64,000 nucleotides of DNA from Fen-1273 sp963837815 (GCA_963837815.1 CAWIOS010000012.1:1116001-1180000); one strand, 5' to 3'; positions 51,504-59,780 are shown, counted from the stretch's first letter. The notes: a model not told the origin generated them from the letters alone. Numbers and translations are program-made.

Positions 51504-53192
51504 ATGGCTCTGAGCGAATGGATACACCCGGTCCTGATCTGGTTCATCCTCCTCGTCGGTAGCAACGCTTGCGCAGACGGGCCCAGGCAGCCCAATGCCG
51601 CCCCTGAAACAGGAGCGCCCAGAATTGTCAACATCATCAATTTCATCCGTCTACTTGAGCCGCGCTCGGCGGAGATCACGGAGGAGGTCCTCTACCAGAC
51701 CGTCGTCGAGCAGATTAGAACCATGAGTGCGTACAAGCTCAGGGGGACGTTTCTCCTGCAGTATGATGCTCTGATGGACTCTCGATATCAGAAACTCCTG
51801 GCAAGCGTCCCACCCTACACGTTTGAGGTCGGTGCCTGGTGGGAAATCCCCCAGCCTCTCGTCGAGCGGGCAGGGATGAAATGGAGGGGCCGCTTCCCAT
51901 GGGACTGGTACGCCAACGTGGGCTTCTCAACAGGGTACACGCCTGATGAACGCGAGAAGCTTGTTGATGTCTATATGGAGGACTTCAAGAAGATATTCGG
52001 CCACTACCCGGCGTCCGTGGGATCTTGGTTCATAGACGCGCACACACTGAATTACATGTATGACAAGTACCACATCACGGCCTCCTGCAACTGCAAGGAC
52101 CAATACGGGACCGATGGATATACACTCTGGGGAGGATACTGGAGCGGGGCCTATTATCCGAGCAAGCTGAATTCGTACATGCCTGCGCAACACGAGGAGA
52201 ACCAGATTCCCGTGCCGGTCTTCCGGATGCTGGGGAGTGATCCCGTACGGCAGTATGACCAGTCCCTCACGCCCCACGGGCAGAGTGTCGTTACGCTTGA
52301 GCCGGTCTACCAATTCGGCGGAGGGGATTCATCGTGGGTGCACTGGTATTTCCGGCAGTTCCTGAAATCCGTGTCACTTGGATTCAATTACGTGCAGACC
52401 GGGCAGGAGAATTCCTTTACATGGGCTGCCATGGCCAAAGGGTTCAATATCCAGATGCCGTTGATCGCAATGCTGAGGGATGAGAACAAGATACGGGTCG
52501 AGACACTCGGAGAGTCAGGGAAATGGTTCCGGCAGCGCTACATGGTTACCCCGGCTACATCTGTCACGGTGAAGAAAGATCTGGACGGAAGCGACAGAAA
52601 GACGGCGTGGTTCAACAGCCGGTTCTACCGCGTGAACCTCCTCTGGGAACACGGCCGGCTGCGCGTCCGCGACGCTCACCTTTTTGATGAGCGATTCGCC
52701 TCATTTTACACGCTCGGAAAGGCGACGTCGAATGACTGTGCATTTTTTACGCTTCCGTTCGTCGAAGGTCATCTCTGGAGCTCAAAAGATGAAACCGCCG
52801 GGTTGGAGGTGAAGGCGCTTGTTGGAGGAAAGGAAGTCCCGTTGGAAGGCTCAGACCCGGAATTCTCGGAACCGGAGCCCGGCTTGTTGCGGGCGTTATG
52901 GCCGCTAAGGAATGTCTCGGGAACGCTGGTGATTGAGATTGATGAAAAGACCATCAGGATAGAGATGCAAAGCCCGGATTCGGTCAGGTGGTTTCTGGAA
53001 CTACGCGCTGCGAAAGGTTCAGCGCTGCCATACACGAATATCAGCGGAACGAGAGTGGACTGCCAGTTTGAAGGGATGAAGTATTTCGTCGGAACTGAAA
53101 GAGGGAGATTCGACGGGTCAGCTGGCGATGGTATTCTCAGGATCGTTCCAGAGGGAAGAAGTCTTGTTTTGAATCTCGCGGAAAGGAAATGA
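51504..53192 (+). CDS. Large exported protein of polysaccharide-deacetylase-like type
   Basis: A 562-residue protein with a signal peptide (HPVLIWFILLVGSNACADG). The first 350 residues (RIVNIINFIRLLEPR, GTFLLQYDALMDSRY, FEVGAWWEIPQPLVE, VGSWFIDAHTLNYMY) suggest a TIM-like barrel related to the NodB/glycoside-hydrolase deacetylase superfamily, but metal ligands are not clear. The C-terminal 200 residues are beta-rich. The last 77 residues are also found as a stranded fragment at 31301-31549. The ATG at 51504 has only a weak ribosome site. The following Gfo/Idh/MocA gene in the same direction supports a role in sugar metabolism. Confidence 0.6.
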   Translation: MALSEWIHPVLIWFILLVGSNACADGPRQPNAAPETGAPRIVNIINFIRLLEPRSAEITEEVLYQTVVEQIRTMSAYKLRGTFLLQYDALMDSRYQKLLASVPPYTFEVGAWWEIPQPLVERAGMKWRGRFPWDWYANVGFSTGYTPDEREKLVDVYMEDFKKIFGHYPASVGSWFIDAHTLNYMYDKYHITASCNCKDQYGTDGYTLWGGYWSGAYYPSKLNSYMPAQHEENQIPVPVFRMLGSDPVRQYDQSLTPHGQSVVTLEPVYQFGGGDSSWVHWYFRQFLKSVSLGFNYVQTGQENSFTWAAMAKGFNIQMPLIAMLRDENKIRVETLGESGKWFRQRYMVTPATSVTVKKDLDGSDRKTAWFNSRFYRVNLLWEHGRLRVRDAHLFDERFASFYTLGKATSNDCAFFTLPFVEGHLWSSKDETAGLEVKALVGGKEVPLEGSDPEFSEPEPGLLRALWPLRNVSGTLVIEIDEKTIRIEMQSPDSVRWFLELRAAKGSALPYTNISGTRVDCQFEGMKYFVGTERGRFDGSAGDGILRIVPEGRSLVLNLAERK

Positions 53193-53260
53193 AGGGAACC
53201 AAGGAGTTCAAGCTATCCACTTGAGATCCTTTATGAGATCTCGTATCAAAAGGCGGCCCA

Positions 53261-54334
53261 ATGATGAAAGATGACACAATTGGAGTCGGGCTGGCGGCAT
53301 TCGGGATGTCGGGGCGGGTGTTTCATGCTCCCCTACTGAAGAATAATCCGCATTTCCGGATACGGAGAGTAATGGAACGAAGCAAGAACGAGGCAATCAA
53401 GTTTCTCCCCGGAATCCCCGTATCCCGGTCATTTGAAGAATTGCTGAATGATAACACTGTCCAGGTTATCGTCGTCAATGCGCCAGACAGTTCACATTAC
53501 TCTTTGGCAAAGAAGAGCCTCGAGGCCGGCAAACACGTTGTTGTCGAGAAGCCGTTCACGCAGACTTCCGCACAGGCGGACGAGTTGATTGAGCTGTCCG
53601 CGCGAGTCCGGAGAGTGGTCACTGTATTCCAGAACAGGAGGTGGGACGGAGATTTTCTCACGGTGCAGAAGGTTTTGCGGGAAGGTGTGCTTGGCCGGCT
53701 GGTTGATTTCGAAGCACACTGGGACAGGTACCGCAACTTCATACAAGAGGGGACGTGGAAAGAACGGGCCGATTCCGGCACAGGGCTGCTTCAGAACCTC
53801 GGGCCCCACCTGATCGATCAGGCACTTCTCCTCTTCGGCCTCCCCGAAGCCGTGACCGCACACCTCCGCGTCGTGCGGACAGGAGGTTCGGTGTCCGACT
53901 GGTATCACCTCCGGCTTCATTATCCGAACGTGGGCGTTGAGCTTTCGTCCAGTTACCTGGCCAGGGAGGCTTCCCCACGTTTCGTTCTCCACGGAACGCT
54001 CGGGTCGTTCCTGAAACACGGCATTGATCCGCAGGAACAGGCTCTTGCCGCGGGCGGCGTGCCGGGCTCAAAGGGATGGGGCGCGGAAACGGAATCGGCA
54101 TGGGGGATGCTCACCGCGGAAGGGACGCCGGAAAAGAGAAAGGTCGAGACCGTCCCCGGAAACTACATGGCCTTCTATGACAACCTGTTTGATTGCATCG
54201 CGCACTCCGGCGAGATCGCGGTCAAGCCGGAAGAAGGCGCGAATGTCATCAGAATCATCGAAGCGGCAAAGAAGAGCGATGCGGAGGGAAGGACTGTGCC
54301 CATTTCCCGCCAGCAAGTCCCCAAGCCTCTATAG
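53261..54334 (+). CDS. Gfo/Idh/MocA family oxidoreductase
   Basis: A 357-residue NAD(P)-dependent oxidoreductase. GVGLAAFGMSGRVFHAPLL is the nucleotide-binding motif, AGKHVVVEKPFTQTSAQAD the conserved EKP catalytic segment, and GTGLLQNLGPHLIDQALLLFG the DxGxHxID-like motif with the catalytic His, though the usual Asp is replaced (N-L-G-P-H). Such enzymes oxidise or epimerise sugar derivatives such as inositols in the cytoplasm. Two adjacent ATG codons (53261, 53264) are possible; AAGGCGG lies upstream. It is 68 bp behind the large exported protein gene. The sugar is unknown. Confidence 0.88.
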   Translation: MMKDDTIGVGLAAFGMSGRVFHAPLLKNNPHFRIRRVMERSKNEAIKFLPGIPVSRSFEELLNDNTVQVIVVNAPDSSHYSLAKKSLEAGKHVVVEKPFTQTSAQADELIELSARVRRVVTVFQNRRWDGDFLTVQKVLREGVLGRLVDFEAHWDRYRNFIQEGTWKERADSGTGLLQNLGPHLIDQALLLFGLPEAVTAHLRVVRTGGSVSDWYHLRLHYPNVGVELSSSYLAREASPRFVLHGTLGSFLKHGIDPQEQALAAGGVPGSKGWGAETESAWGMLTAEGTPEKRKVETVPGNYMAFYDNLFDCIAHSGEIAVKPEEGANVIRIIEAAKKSDAEGRTVPISRQQVPKPL

Positions 54335-54408
54335 AAGCTTCATTCAGATAGCAGAGGTTCCAGGGTAATTGTCCAGAGGCGGTCGCTCACAAGAGAACAA
54401 GCGTCCGG

Positions 54409-54489
54409 TCACTTGTTCTCGTTTCTCTCCCGGGTTTCGAGCAGGTCGTCGATAGCCAGGTGGTAGGATCTGTGTACTTCAGAATGCCT
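54409..54489 (-). pseudogene. Short remnant resembling the end of the cysteine hydrolase at 31554
   Basis: The last 26 codons before a TGA read ..SYHLAIDDLLETRERNENK, against ..TPFMVSDDLLETRAENGMK at 31554-31594. Thirty-one of the last 39 coding bases agree, including CTCGAAACCCGGG. It is bounded upstream by a run of 14 G (54496-54509). No longer frame exists. The match is short and could be chance. Confidence 0.3.
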
Positions 54490-54495
54490 CTCCTC

Positions 54496-54509
54496 GGGGG
54501 GGGGGGGGG
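54496..54509. repeat. Homopolymer run of 14 G
   Basis: Fourteen consecutive G in a non-coding stretch behind the Gfo/Idh/MocA gene. Its exact length is unreliable in most sequencing methods; no gene depends on it visibly. Confidence 0.9.
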
Positions 54510-54655
54510 AAGAGTCCGTGTGGAATTCACCGTCGTCAGATGAAACGTATCAATTGGCGGGACCAGAGACAAATTCCTCTGCCAGGGCACATTCTGATCC
54601 TCCTGGAATCACTGACCTCCCCACAAATGGACAGTCCGGTCCGCAGTATGAACAA

Positions 54656-54754
54656 TATACCTTTAAGGGTATAATGCAATTGCATGGAGACTCTTTTATA
54701 CCCTAAAGGGTATAGAATGTGTAATACCCTTGACTTTATACCTTAACAGGTATA
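54656..54754 (+). promoter_or_regulatory. Three hipBST operators and promoter
   Basis: Three 18-bp palindromes of the form TATACCYTWAMRGGTATA lie at 54656-54673, 54697-54714 and 54737-54754, 41 and 40 bp apart, close to four helical turns. The -35-like TTGACT at 54730-54735 overlaps the left edge of the third; a -10 (TAAATT 54753-54758) would follow after 17 bp. They are the expected binding sites of the HipB-like protein encoded just downstream, giving autorepression. Confidence 0.75.
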
Positions 54755-54779
54755 AATTCACTGGTTATGGAGGATGAAG

Positions 54780-54995
54780 ATGAACCGGGACCTAATTGGG
54801 TTCGTAAAAAGCAGGCGACGAGAGTTAAAGATGACACAGCGTGACCTTGCCAGACGCTCGGGAGTCGGCCTGAGGTTCATCCGTGACCTCGAACAGGGAA
54901 AGAGCAGTCTGCGGATGGACAAAGTGAATCAAGTTCTGGCGCTTTTCAGTCACACGCTGGGACCAGTGAAAGCAAAACCGGAGGAGGAGAAATGA
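54780..54995 (+). CDS. hipB: HipB-like antitoxin/repressor of a HipBST system
   Basis: A 71-residue XRE-type protein: RRRELKMTQRDLARRSGVGLRFIRDLEQGKSSL is the helix-turn-helix. The ATG at 54780 is chosen because GGAGG lies six bases upstream; an ATG two codons earlier abuts that site. It overlaps the HipS gene in ATGA. HipB-type proteins repress their operon and, in HipBST systems, take part in neutralising the kinase together with HipS. Three palindromic operators lie upstream. Confidence 0.85.
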   Translation: MNRDLIGFVKSRRRELKMTQRDLARRSGVGLRFIRDLEQGKSSLRMDKVNQVLALFSHTLGPVKAKPEEEK

Positions 54996-55318
54996 TCAGA
55001 GCCGGCCTGGTCTATGTTGATGGAACACTTGCCGGACGGGTATCCGAAGACGAGCGCGGGTATCATTTTCGGTATGACGAGGCTTACATAAAAAGAGAGG
55101 ACGCCGCGCCGGTCAGTCTGACGATGCCGTTGAGGGTGGATGAGTACTCAAGCAAGAGCATGATCCCTTTCTTTGACGGCCTCATTCCCGAGGGGTGGCT
55201 GCTCGACATAGCACAAACAAACTGGAAACTGGACCCCCGGGACCGCATGGGGTTGTTGCTCGCGTGCTGTAAAGAATGCATCGGCGCAGTCAGCGTCGTC
55301 CCAGAACCGCAGCAGTAA
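54992..55318 (+). CDS. hipS: HipS-like protein (HipA N-terminal subdomain)
   Basis: A 108-residue protein equal to the N-terminal subdomain of HipA: LVYVDGTLAGRVSED, YHFRYDEAYIKREDAAPVSL, and FFDGLIPEGWLLD. In HipBST systems this separate small protein, not HipB, is the antitoxin that inhibits the HipT kinase. It is fused by a four-base overlap to hipB and lies 15 bp before hipT. Separate HipS and HipT genes, instead of one HipA, define the tripartite type. Confidence 0.85.
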   Translation: MIRAGLVYVDGTLAGRVSEDERGYHFRYDEAYIKREDAAPVSLTMPLRVDEYSSKSMIPFFDGLIPEGWLLDIAQTNWKLDPRDRMGLLLACCKECIGAVSVVPEPQQ

Positions 55319-55333
55319 CTCTCCCCTTTAATC

Positions 55334-56284
55334 ATGAATTGTCTTTACTGCTACGAGTCCCTGGCTGACGACGAACAGGACTACCACGCCAGATGCAGCC
55401 GGAAGTTCTTCGGTACTACCAATGCGCCCGAGCTACCGTATGAGCTCAATCAGATGTACGAGCTCGCAAATCAGGTTGTGCGCAGCAGCGTCTCCGTGAC
55501 CGGCGTCCAGGCAAAGCTCTCTCTCGACCTCGAGACGCTCAAGCGAGCCCGCGCGCGCGCGCGATTCACACTCGTCGGCCTGTGGGGCACGTACATCCTG
55601 AAGCCACCGACGGAGCACTACGAGTCTCTCCCGGAGATTGAAGACCTCACGATGCATCTTGCCGGCGCCTTCGGGATTCGGACGGTGCCCCACAGTCTCA
55701 TTCGCCTGAAATCGGGGGAGCTGGCCTACATCACCAAGAGGGTTGACCGTGAAAACGGCCGCAGGCTTGCGATGGAGGATATGTGCCAGCTCACCGAGAG
55801 ATTAACCGAGGACAAGTACAAGGGATCGATGGAACAGGTGGGAAAGGTTATCAAGAAGTATTCCGACAACGGCGGTTTTGATCTCGCGGAGTTCTTTGAG
55901 ACGGCACTGTTCTGTTTCTTCACCGGAAACGCCGATATGCACCTCAAGAACTTCTCATTACTTCGTTCCGGTGAACGCGCAATCGCGCTTGCGCCCGCCT
56001 ATGATCTCGTGGCGACGCGCCTCGTCATCCCCGGGGACAAGGAAGAAATGGCGCTTACAGTAAACGGGAAGAAGAGCAACCTTCGAGCGAGCGACTTTGA
56101 ATCACTCGGAAAATCCCTTGGAATCAACGACAGGGCCCTGAGAAACAGTTTCTCGAAGTTCGCCGATTCCTTTCGCGACGCGCTCACGTTTGTCGGCAAG
56201 AGCTTCCTCAACCAGGGCCTTCGCGAGGCGTATGCATCACTTCTTGACGAACGAGCCCGAAGGATCGGAATCCAGCCGGGGTAA
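55334..56284 (+). CDS. hipT: HipT-like serine/threonine kinase toxin
   Basis: A 316-residue HipA-C kinase. It begins with a small Cys cluster (CLYCYESL.. HARCSRKFFG), then RSSVSVTGVQAKLSL, the Ser-containing glycine-rich loop that is autophosphorylated in HipT proteins. YILKPP provides the ATP-binding Lys, FFTGNADMHLKNFSLL the catalytic Asp, and APAYDLVATRL the Mg-binding Asp. Known HipT phosphorylates tryptophanyl-tRNA synthetase and stops translation; the target here is not proven. A (CG)n run codes for RARARARF near residue 72 and could slip. All three genes read as one operon. Confidence 0.88.
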   Translation: MNCLYCYESLADDEQDYHARCSRKFFGTTNAPELPYELNQMYELANQVVRSSVSVTGVQAKLSLDLETLKRARARARFTLVGLWGTYILKPPTEHYESLPEIEDLTMHLAGAFGIRTVPHSLIRLKSGELAYITKRVDRENGRRLAMEDMCQLTERLTEDKYKGSMEQVGKVIKKYSDNGGFDLAEFFETALFCFFTGNADMHLKNFSLLRSGERAIALAPAYDLVATRLVIPGDKEEMALTVNGKKSNLRASDFESLGKSLGINDRALRNSFSKFADSFRDALTFVGKSFLNQGLREAYASLLDERARRIGIQPG

Positions 56285-56299
56285 AGTCCGGTCCGGATC

Positions 56300-56470
56300 G
56301 TGTTCGGGCTCCTCTCGCTCCTGATCTCCAGAATTCTCGGACTTGCCGTCTCACGCGAGAGGGAATACCCAGCGCACGCATCCGCCGTGGAGCTGACCCG
56401 GAACCCCGACGCTCTGATCAGCGCGCTCTCAAAGATCGAGGCGGACGGGCTGCCGACAAGCAACATCGTC
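56300..56470 (+). pseudogene. Remnant of an M48/HtpX-like peptidase
   Basis: ILGLAVSREREYPAHASAVE followed by LTRNPDALISALSKI is the C-terminal signature of M48 (HtpX-like) membrane proteases (SREREYxADAxAVELTRNP). The rest of the peptidase, including the HExxH site, is missing, and the frame ends in unrelated sequence. The Asp usual in 'ADA' is replaced (HAS). It fills the gap between two toxin-antitoxin modules and is surely a fragment. Confidence 0.7.
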
Positions 56471-56540
56471 CGGGGGTTGCCCATTCGAGTGGCGCGGATG
56501 AAATCGTTATGCGCCGTTTGGGCCGCACTCGTGCGGTTGT

Positions 56541-56569
56541 TTGACTCTATGTCAGAAATGACATATATT
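56541..56569 (+). promoter_or_regulatory. Promoter and operator of the HigBA-like pair
   Basis: TTGACT (56541-56546), 17-bp spacer, TATATT (56564-56569). The perfect inverted repeat TATGTCA-gaaa-TGACATA (56548-56565) fills the space between the boxes and overlaps the -10, an ideal repressor site. The toxin ATG begins only eight bases after the -10 box. Confidence 0.75.
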
Positions 56570-56577
56570 AATACCTA

Positions 56578-56907
56578 ATGGCAACGACAGGTAAACCCCT
56601 TATCTGGCTCCATGGGGGAAGAAAGACTCCACCTCTGTCAAGCCAGGCAAGGATTGAAACCGGCTATCTTCTTCGACGGTTGCAAATGGGGGAGAGACTT
56701 TCTCTACCCCATTCACGGCCAATCCCAACGATTGGCGCCAGATGCCACGAATTTCGCATCGACGATGCGAGCAGGACATGGCGGATCGTTTACCGGATTG
56801 ATGCGGATGCCATTGTCATCCTGGATGTCTTTGAGAAGAAAACGCGGAAGACGCCCGATGTCGTGGTCGAGAATTGCAAGCGGCGAATCCGATTGTACGA
56901 ATCATAA
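56578..56907 (+). CDS. higB: RelE/HigB-type toxin
   Basis: A 109-residue protein of the phage-derived Gp49/HigB type of the RelE superfamily: RIETGYLLRRLQMGERL, then ARCHEFRIDDASRTWRIVYRID and IVILDVFEKKTRKTPDVVVE. Such toxins cleave mRNA on the ribosome. No ribosome site precedes the ATG; given the promoter position, the transcript would start at or next to the ATG (leaderless). The antitoxin gene follows after 18 bp. The operator in the promoter is probably bound by the antitoxin. Confidence 0.85.
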   Translation: MATTGKPLIWLHGGRKTPPLSSQARIETGYLLRRLQMGERLSLPHSRPIPTIGARCHEFRIDDASRTWRIVYRIDADAIVILDVFEKKTRKTPDVVVENCKRRIRLYES

Positions 56908-56925
56908 TAATACTGGAGAACTTGC

Positions 56926-57234
56926 ATGAATACCGCGAAGAAGAAACGTCTCGTGGCAAAAGGGTGGAGGATCGGTTCGGCTCGGACTTTTCTGGGTCTC
57001 TCACCCGAGGAATCCGCCTACGTTGAATTGAAGCTGGCATTGAGCGAGAACTTTCGCGAATATCGCCGGCAAAGAAAACTGACCCAGAAGCAGCTCGCGA
57101 ATTTGTTGAAATCCAGCCAGTCGAGGATTGCCAAAATGGAAGCAGGAGATCCATCCGTTTCACTTGATCTGCTCGTGCGTTCGCTGTTGACATTAGGCGC
57201 TTCACGCAAACACCTCGCCAGGATGCTTGCTTAA
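56926..57234 (+). CDS. higA: XRE-family HigA-like antitoxin
   Basis: A 102-residue protein with YRRQRKLTQKQLANLLKSSQSRIAKMEAG, a helix-turn-helix of the XRE family, and an N-terminal extension (GLSPEESAYVELKLALSENF) typical of antitoxins paired with HigB-like toxins. GGAG stands nine bases before the ATG. The order toxin then antitoxin is that of higBA. Confidence 0.88.
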   Translation: MNTAKKKRLVAKGWRIGSARTFLGLSPEESAYVELKLALSENFREYRRQRKLTQKQLANLLKSSQSRIAKMEAGDPSVSLDLLVRSLLTLGASRKHLARMLA

Positions 57235-57361
57235 CTTCGCTGATCCTGTGTTCCCCCCCTCTGAATTGCAGCCTCATTCCGCTTCGGTTCACATCCCGGG
57301 ACATTCTCCGCAACGAATTGTGAGGCGGTTTATCCATCATGGGGGTTGGCATCACCAGGTT

Positions 57362-58159
57362 CTACATCGGCGATGTCCGGCACCGGGAGGCGAGTAACCC
57401 GGTGGCTGTGCTGAGATCCAGGTCGGCCACGAGTAAGCCCTCTTGGCCGTAGGGCTGATAGCACTGGAGGGTGCCATCCGGGCGTGCGACTGCCGACGTC
57501 GTGCCGGACCCTTCACTCGCACAGTTCACCGACACAAAGTAACACGTGTTCTCCGCCGCACGACACAGCATTGCTTTCTCGTGAAATGTGTTGGCGGGAT
57601 CTGCGAATGTTACAGGGCGATAGCTCCCCGGCTCAGCAATGTGCGCGTGCGGGTGAAATACGACCTGAGCTCCATGGCGCACTGCCCACCGTACCGTTTC
57701 CGGGTACCTCCACCCCTCGTGGCAAATCACCACGCCGAAAGTGAGTTGACCAGCGGTAAACACCCGTCGCTCGGTCGCCAGTGCAGGATATGTGATTTCT
57801 TCCGACGGGTCGATCTGTCCCTTATCCTGCCACCCCGCCACCTTCCCATCCGGATTGAATACACAGGCGGTGATCTGCAAGCCGCGATCAGTCATGCGTT
57901 CGGTTCCCAGGATAACCGTTATGCCGGCATTCCTGGCGGCATCCGCCACATCTGCCCACGCCTTTTCGAGGAACGCGGGATCCGGCGGTGAAATCGAACT
58001 GCCCGGCCACCTGTATCCGGGAACAAAGCATTCCGGAAAACAGAGGACGAGTGCGCCTTTTTGGCCCGCCTCGGAGATCGCCGATGTCGCCAGGCGCACG
58101 GACTCATTCGAGGTCGCTGGAATGCGGAGATTTGCAAGGGCTACGCGGACAGTACTCAT
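57362..58159 (-). CDS. Carbon-nitrogen hydrolase (nitrilase superfamily)
   Basis: A 265-residue enzyme with the Glu-Lys-Cys triad: LCFPECFVPGYRW (Glu), GWQDKGQIDPSEE (Lys) and GVVICHEGWRYPE (Cys, about residue 150). Members hydrolyse C-N bonds of nitriles, amides or carbamoyl compounds in the cytoplasm. GGGGAAGG is close upstream of the ATG at 58159. It has no obvious functional partner here. Substrate class (amidase versus nitrilase) cannot be fixed. Confidence 0.88.
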   Translation of the reverse strand: MSTVRVALANLRIPATSNESVRLATSAISEAGQKGALVLCFPECFVPGYRWPGSSISPPDPAFLEKAWADVADAARNAGITVILGTERMTDRGLQITACVFNPDGKVAGWQDKGQIDPSEEITYPALATERRVFTAGQLTFGVVICHEGWRYPETVRWAVRHGAQVVFHPHAHIAEPGSYRPVTFADPANTFHEKAMLCRAAENTCYFVSVNCASEGSGTTSAVARPDGTLQCYQPYGQEGLLVADLDLSTATGLLASRCRTSPM

Positions 58160-58242
58160 GCCTTCCCCTCGATTGGACAAAAGTACCTCCCAGGCGCTGT
58201 TTTCGGATATGCCTGCGCAGAAGCGCGATTGGGAGGTAAATC

Positions 58243-58482
58243 CTACCCAGCCATATCAAATTCTTTGTGAAACAGTTCCTTTGACCGCTTTGCGCCTTCT
58301 TCAGTAAGAACAACCGATCTTGCTTTGCCCCTGGGATCGCTGATCATCCCTTTCTCGTTTAATCGGTTCATAGCATCCCAATCCTGTCCTTTCCAGGCTC
58401 GAGTAACGCCGTGGTCTCGGAAGCTTGTCAGATAGAGGAGAGCGAGAACCGCATCATCTATTTTGTCGGTATCGATTTCCAT
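58243..58482 (-). CDS. DUF6429-type small protein
   Basis: A 79-residue protein beginning MEIDTDKIDDAVLALLYLTS and containing WKGQDWDAMNRLNEKGMI and ARSVVLTEEGAKRSKELF, the usual layout of DUF6429. The fold looks like a small winged helix (last helix and wing). AAAGGAGG precedes the ATG. Function unknown; an upstream neighbour of the nitrilase-like gene in the same direction, 83 bp away. Confidence 0.75.
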   Translation of the reverse strand: MEIDTDKIDDAVLALLYLTSFRDHGVTRAWKGQDWDAMNRLNEKGMISDPRGKARSVVLTEEGAKRSKELFHKEFDMAG

Positions 58483-58770
58483 CTCCGCCTCCTTTTGATC
58501 AAAGTTAAATATCGGGAGAGTGATGATCAAGCTATGAAGGGCTTTGCCAGGCTCGCAAATGTCGGGCGGGGTAGCCCTTCATTTACACTCGGTAACGGGG
58601 CTTGGGAACACAATGCCGTCACTAACATCTGGAAGTTGAAACGGCCTTTGATCATATTGAGAAGTTTCCGGATATTCAGGCCAACCGTTCCCCGATCTTC
58701 CCCCAGTAGTTGGCCGATTCGGAAAGTCTGACCCATTGAATCATGTCGAATTCGCATTTGGGATTATCGT

Positions 58771-59115
58771 ATGGCAATCTCCGATACAGTCAAGCACCAG
58801 GTAGAGACTCAGCTTCGAGTCTTCTGCGATCGGCGCGTACCTCTCGAAGTTCGCGACAAGGTCAACTTGACGTACGAATTTCGCGGAAATTCTGTAACGC
58901 TCGTCGAAAATCGGCCGTGGTATCGAGATCCCGGCAAATGGACCGCGATGTCTATCGCCCAATTCAGGTTTGACCCTAAGGCGGGCAAATGGACGCTCTA
59001 CTATGCGGACCGGAATTCAAAGTGGCATGAATACATGGACATCGAGGCCACCAGCCGTTTCGATGAACTTCTGAAGGAGGTGGTTTTTGATCGAACCGGC
59101 ATATTCTTTGGATGA
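58771..59115 (+). CDS. DUF3024-type protein
   Basis: A 114-residue protein with LTYEFRGNSVTLVENRPWY, AQFRFDPKAGKWTLYYADRN and KWHEYMDIEAT, the pattern of DUF3024. No known activity. No strong ribosome site is visible before the ATG. The stop TGA overlaps the ATG of the next gene (ATGA at 59112), so the two are coupled. Confidence 0.75.
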   Translation: MAISDTVKHQVETQLRVFCDRRVPLEVRDKVNLTYEFRGNSVTLVENRPWYRDPGKWTAMSIAQFRFDPKAGKWTLYYADRNSKWHEYMDIEATSRFDELLKEVVFDRTGIFFG

Positions 59116-59780
59116 AGGAGAAGGCGCAAGGGATGAAACGGCACACGAGGGCAAAGAGATCGGGTACCACCCATCGGCGAGGAGATCCTGCAGGCCGAAA
59201 TACTGTGCGCAACATGAACTCAAGCAAACCGAAATCTAAACGTCCTCCACGCGGGGCCTGGGCCGGAATCAAGACACGGCTCAAGTCCATGGATGGGAAC
59301 GACCTCGTCGATTTGATCCATACGATTTATGAGAGCGATCCCGAGGTTAAACAGGGGCTAGAGATGAGATTCGTTCCATCGGAGGAGTGCATTACCCGGG
59401 CCCGGAAACGTATTGTAGATCTCGTTTATCCTGACCCCCTGGGCAGCCGTTCGATTCAGGCTGACAAAGCCTTCAAGGCTATCAAGAAGTTCTACAGGGT
59501 ATCCGAGGATCCGGTCTCCACTTGTACGATGCTCCTGGACGGAATAGGGGCCGGGACGGCCCAGGCCGAAGATATAGGAGTAGAGGACGACGGCTATTTT
59601 GCCGCACTGGACCGGATGATGCGGATGCTGGTTTCGCTCCAAAATGAACTCTCCCGACAGGCCCGCCGACTGAACCTGAGTCGTATGGTCGGGATTCATA
59701 AACATGGCAGAAATGTAGCCTACGGTCACGGGTACGGTCTCACAGAGACGCTCGAAGAGTTGCGGCGGCTCTATCGGTAG
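59112..59780 (+). CDS. Hypothetical protein coupled to the DUF3024 gene
   Basis: A protein of up to 222 residues. The first 40 are very basic and may be partly untranslated: a later ATG (MNSSKPKSKRPPRG) is possible. The conserved-looking part begins at MDGNDLVDLIHTIYESDPEV and contains EECITRARKRIVDLVYPD and ALDRMMRMLVSLQNELSRQA, all helical. I do not recognise the family. Coupled by ATGA to the preceding gene, which favours the start at 59112. Confidence 0.5.
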   Translation: MKEKAQGMKRHTRAKRSGTTHRRGDPAGRNTVRNMNSSKPKSKRPPRGAWAGIKTRLKSMDGNDLVDLIHTIYESDPEVKQGLEMRFVPSEECITRARKRIVDLVYPDPLGSRSIQADKAFKAIKKFYRVSEDPVSTCTMLLDGIGAGTAQAEDIGVEDDGYFAALDRMMRMLVSLQNELSRQARRLNLSRMVGIHKHGRNVAYGHGYGLTETLEELRRLYR

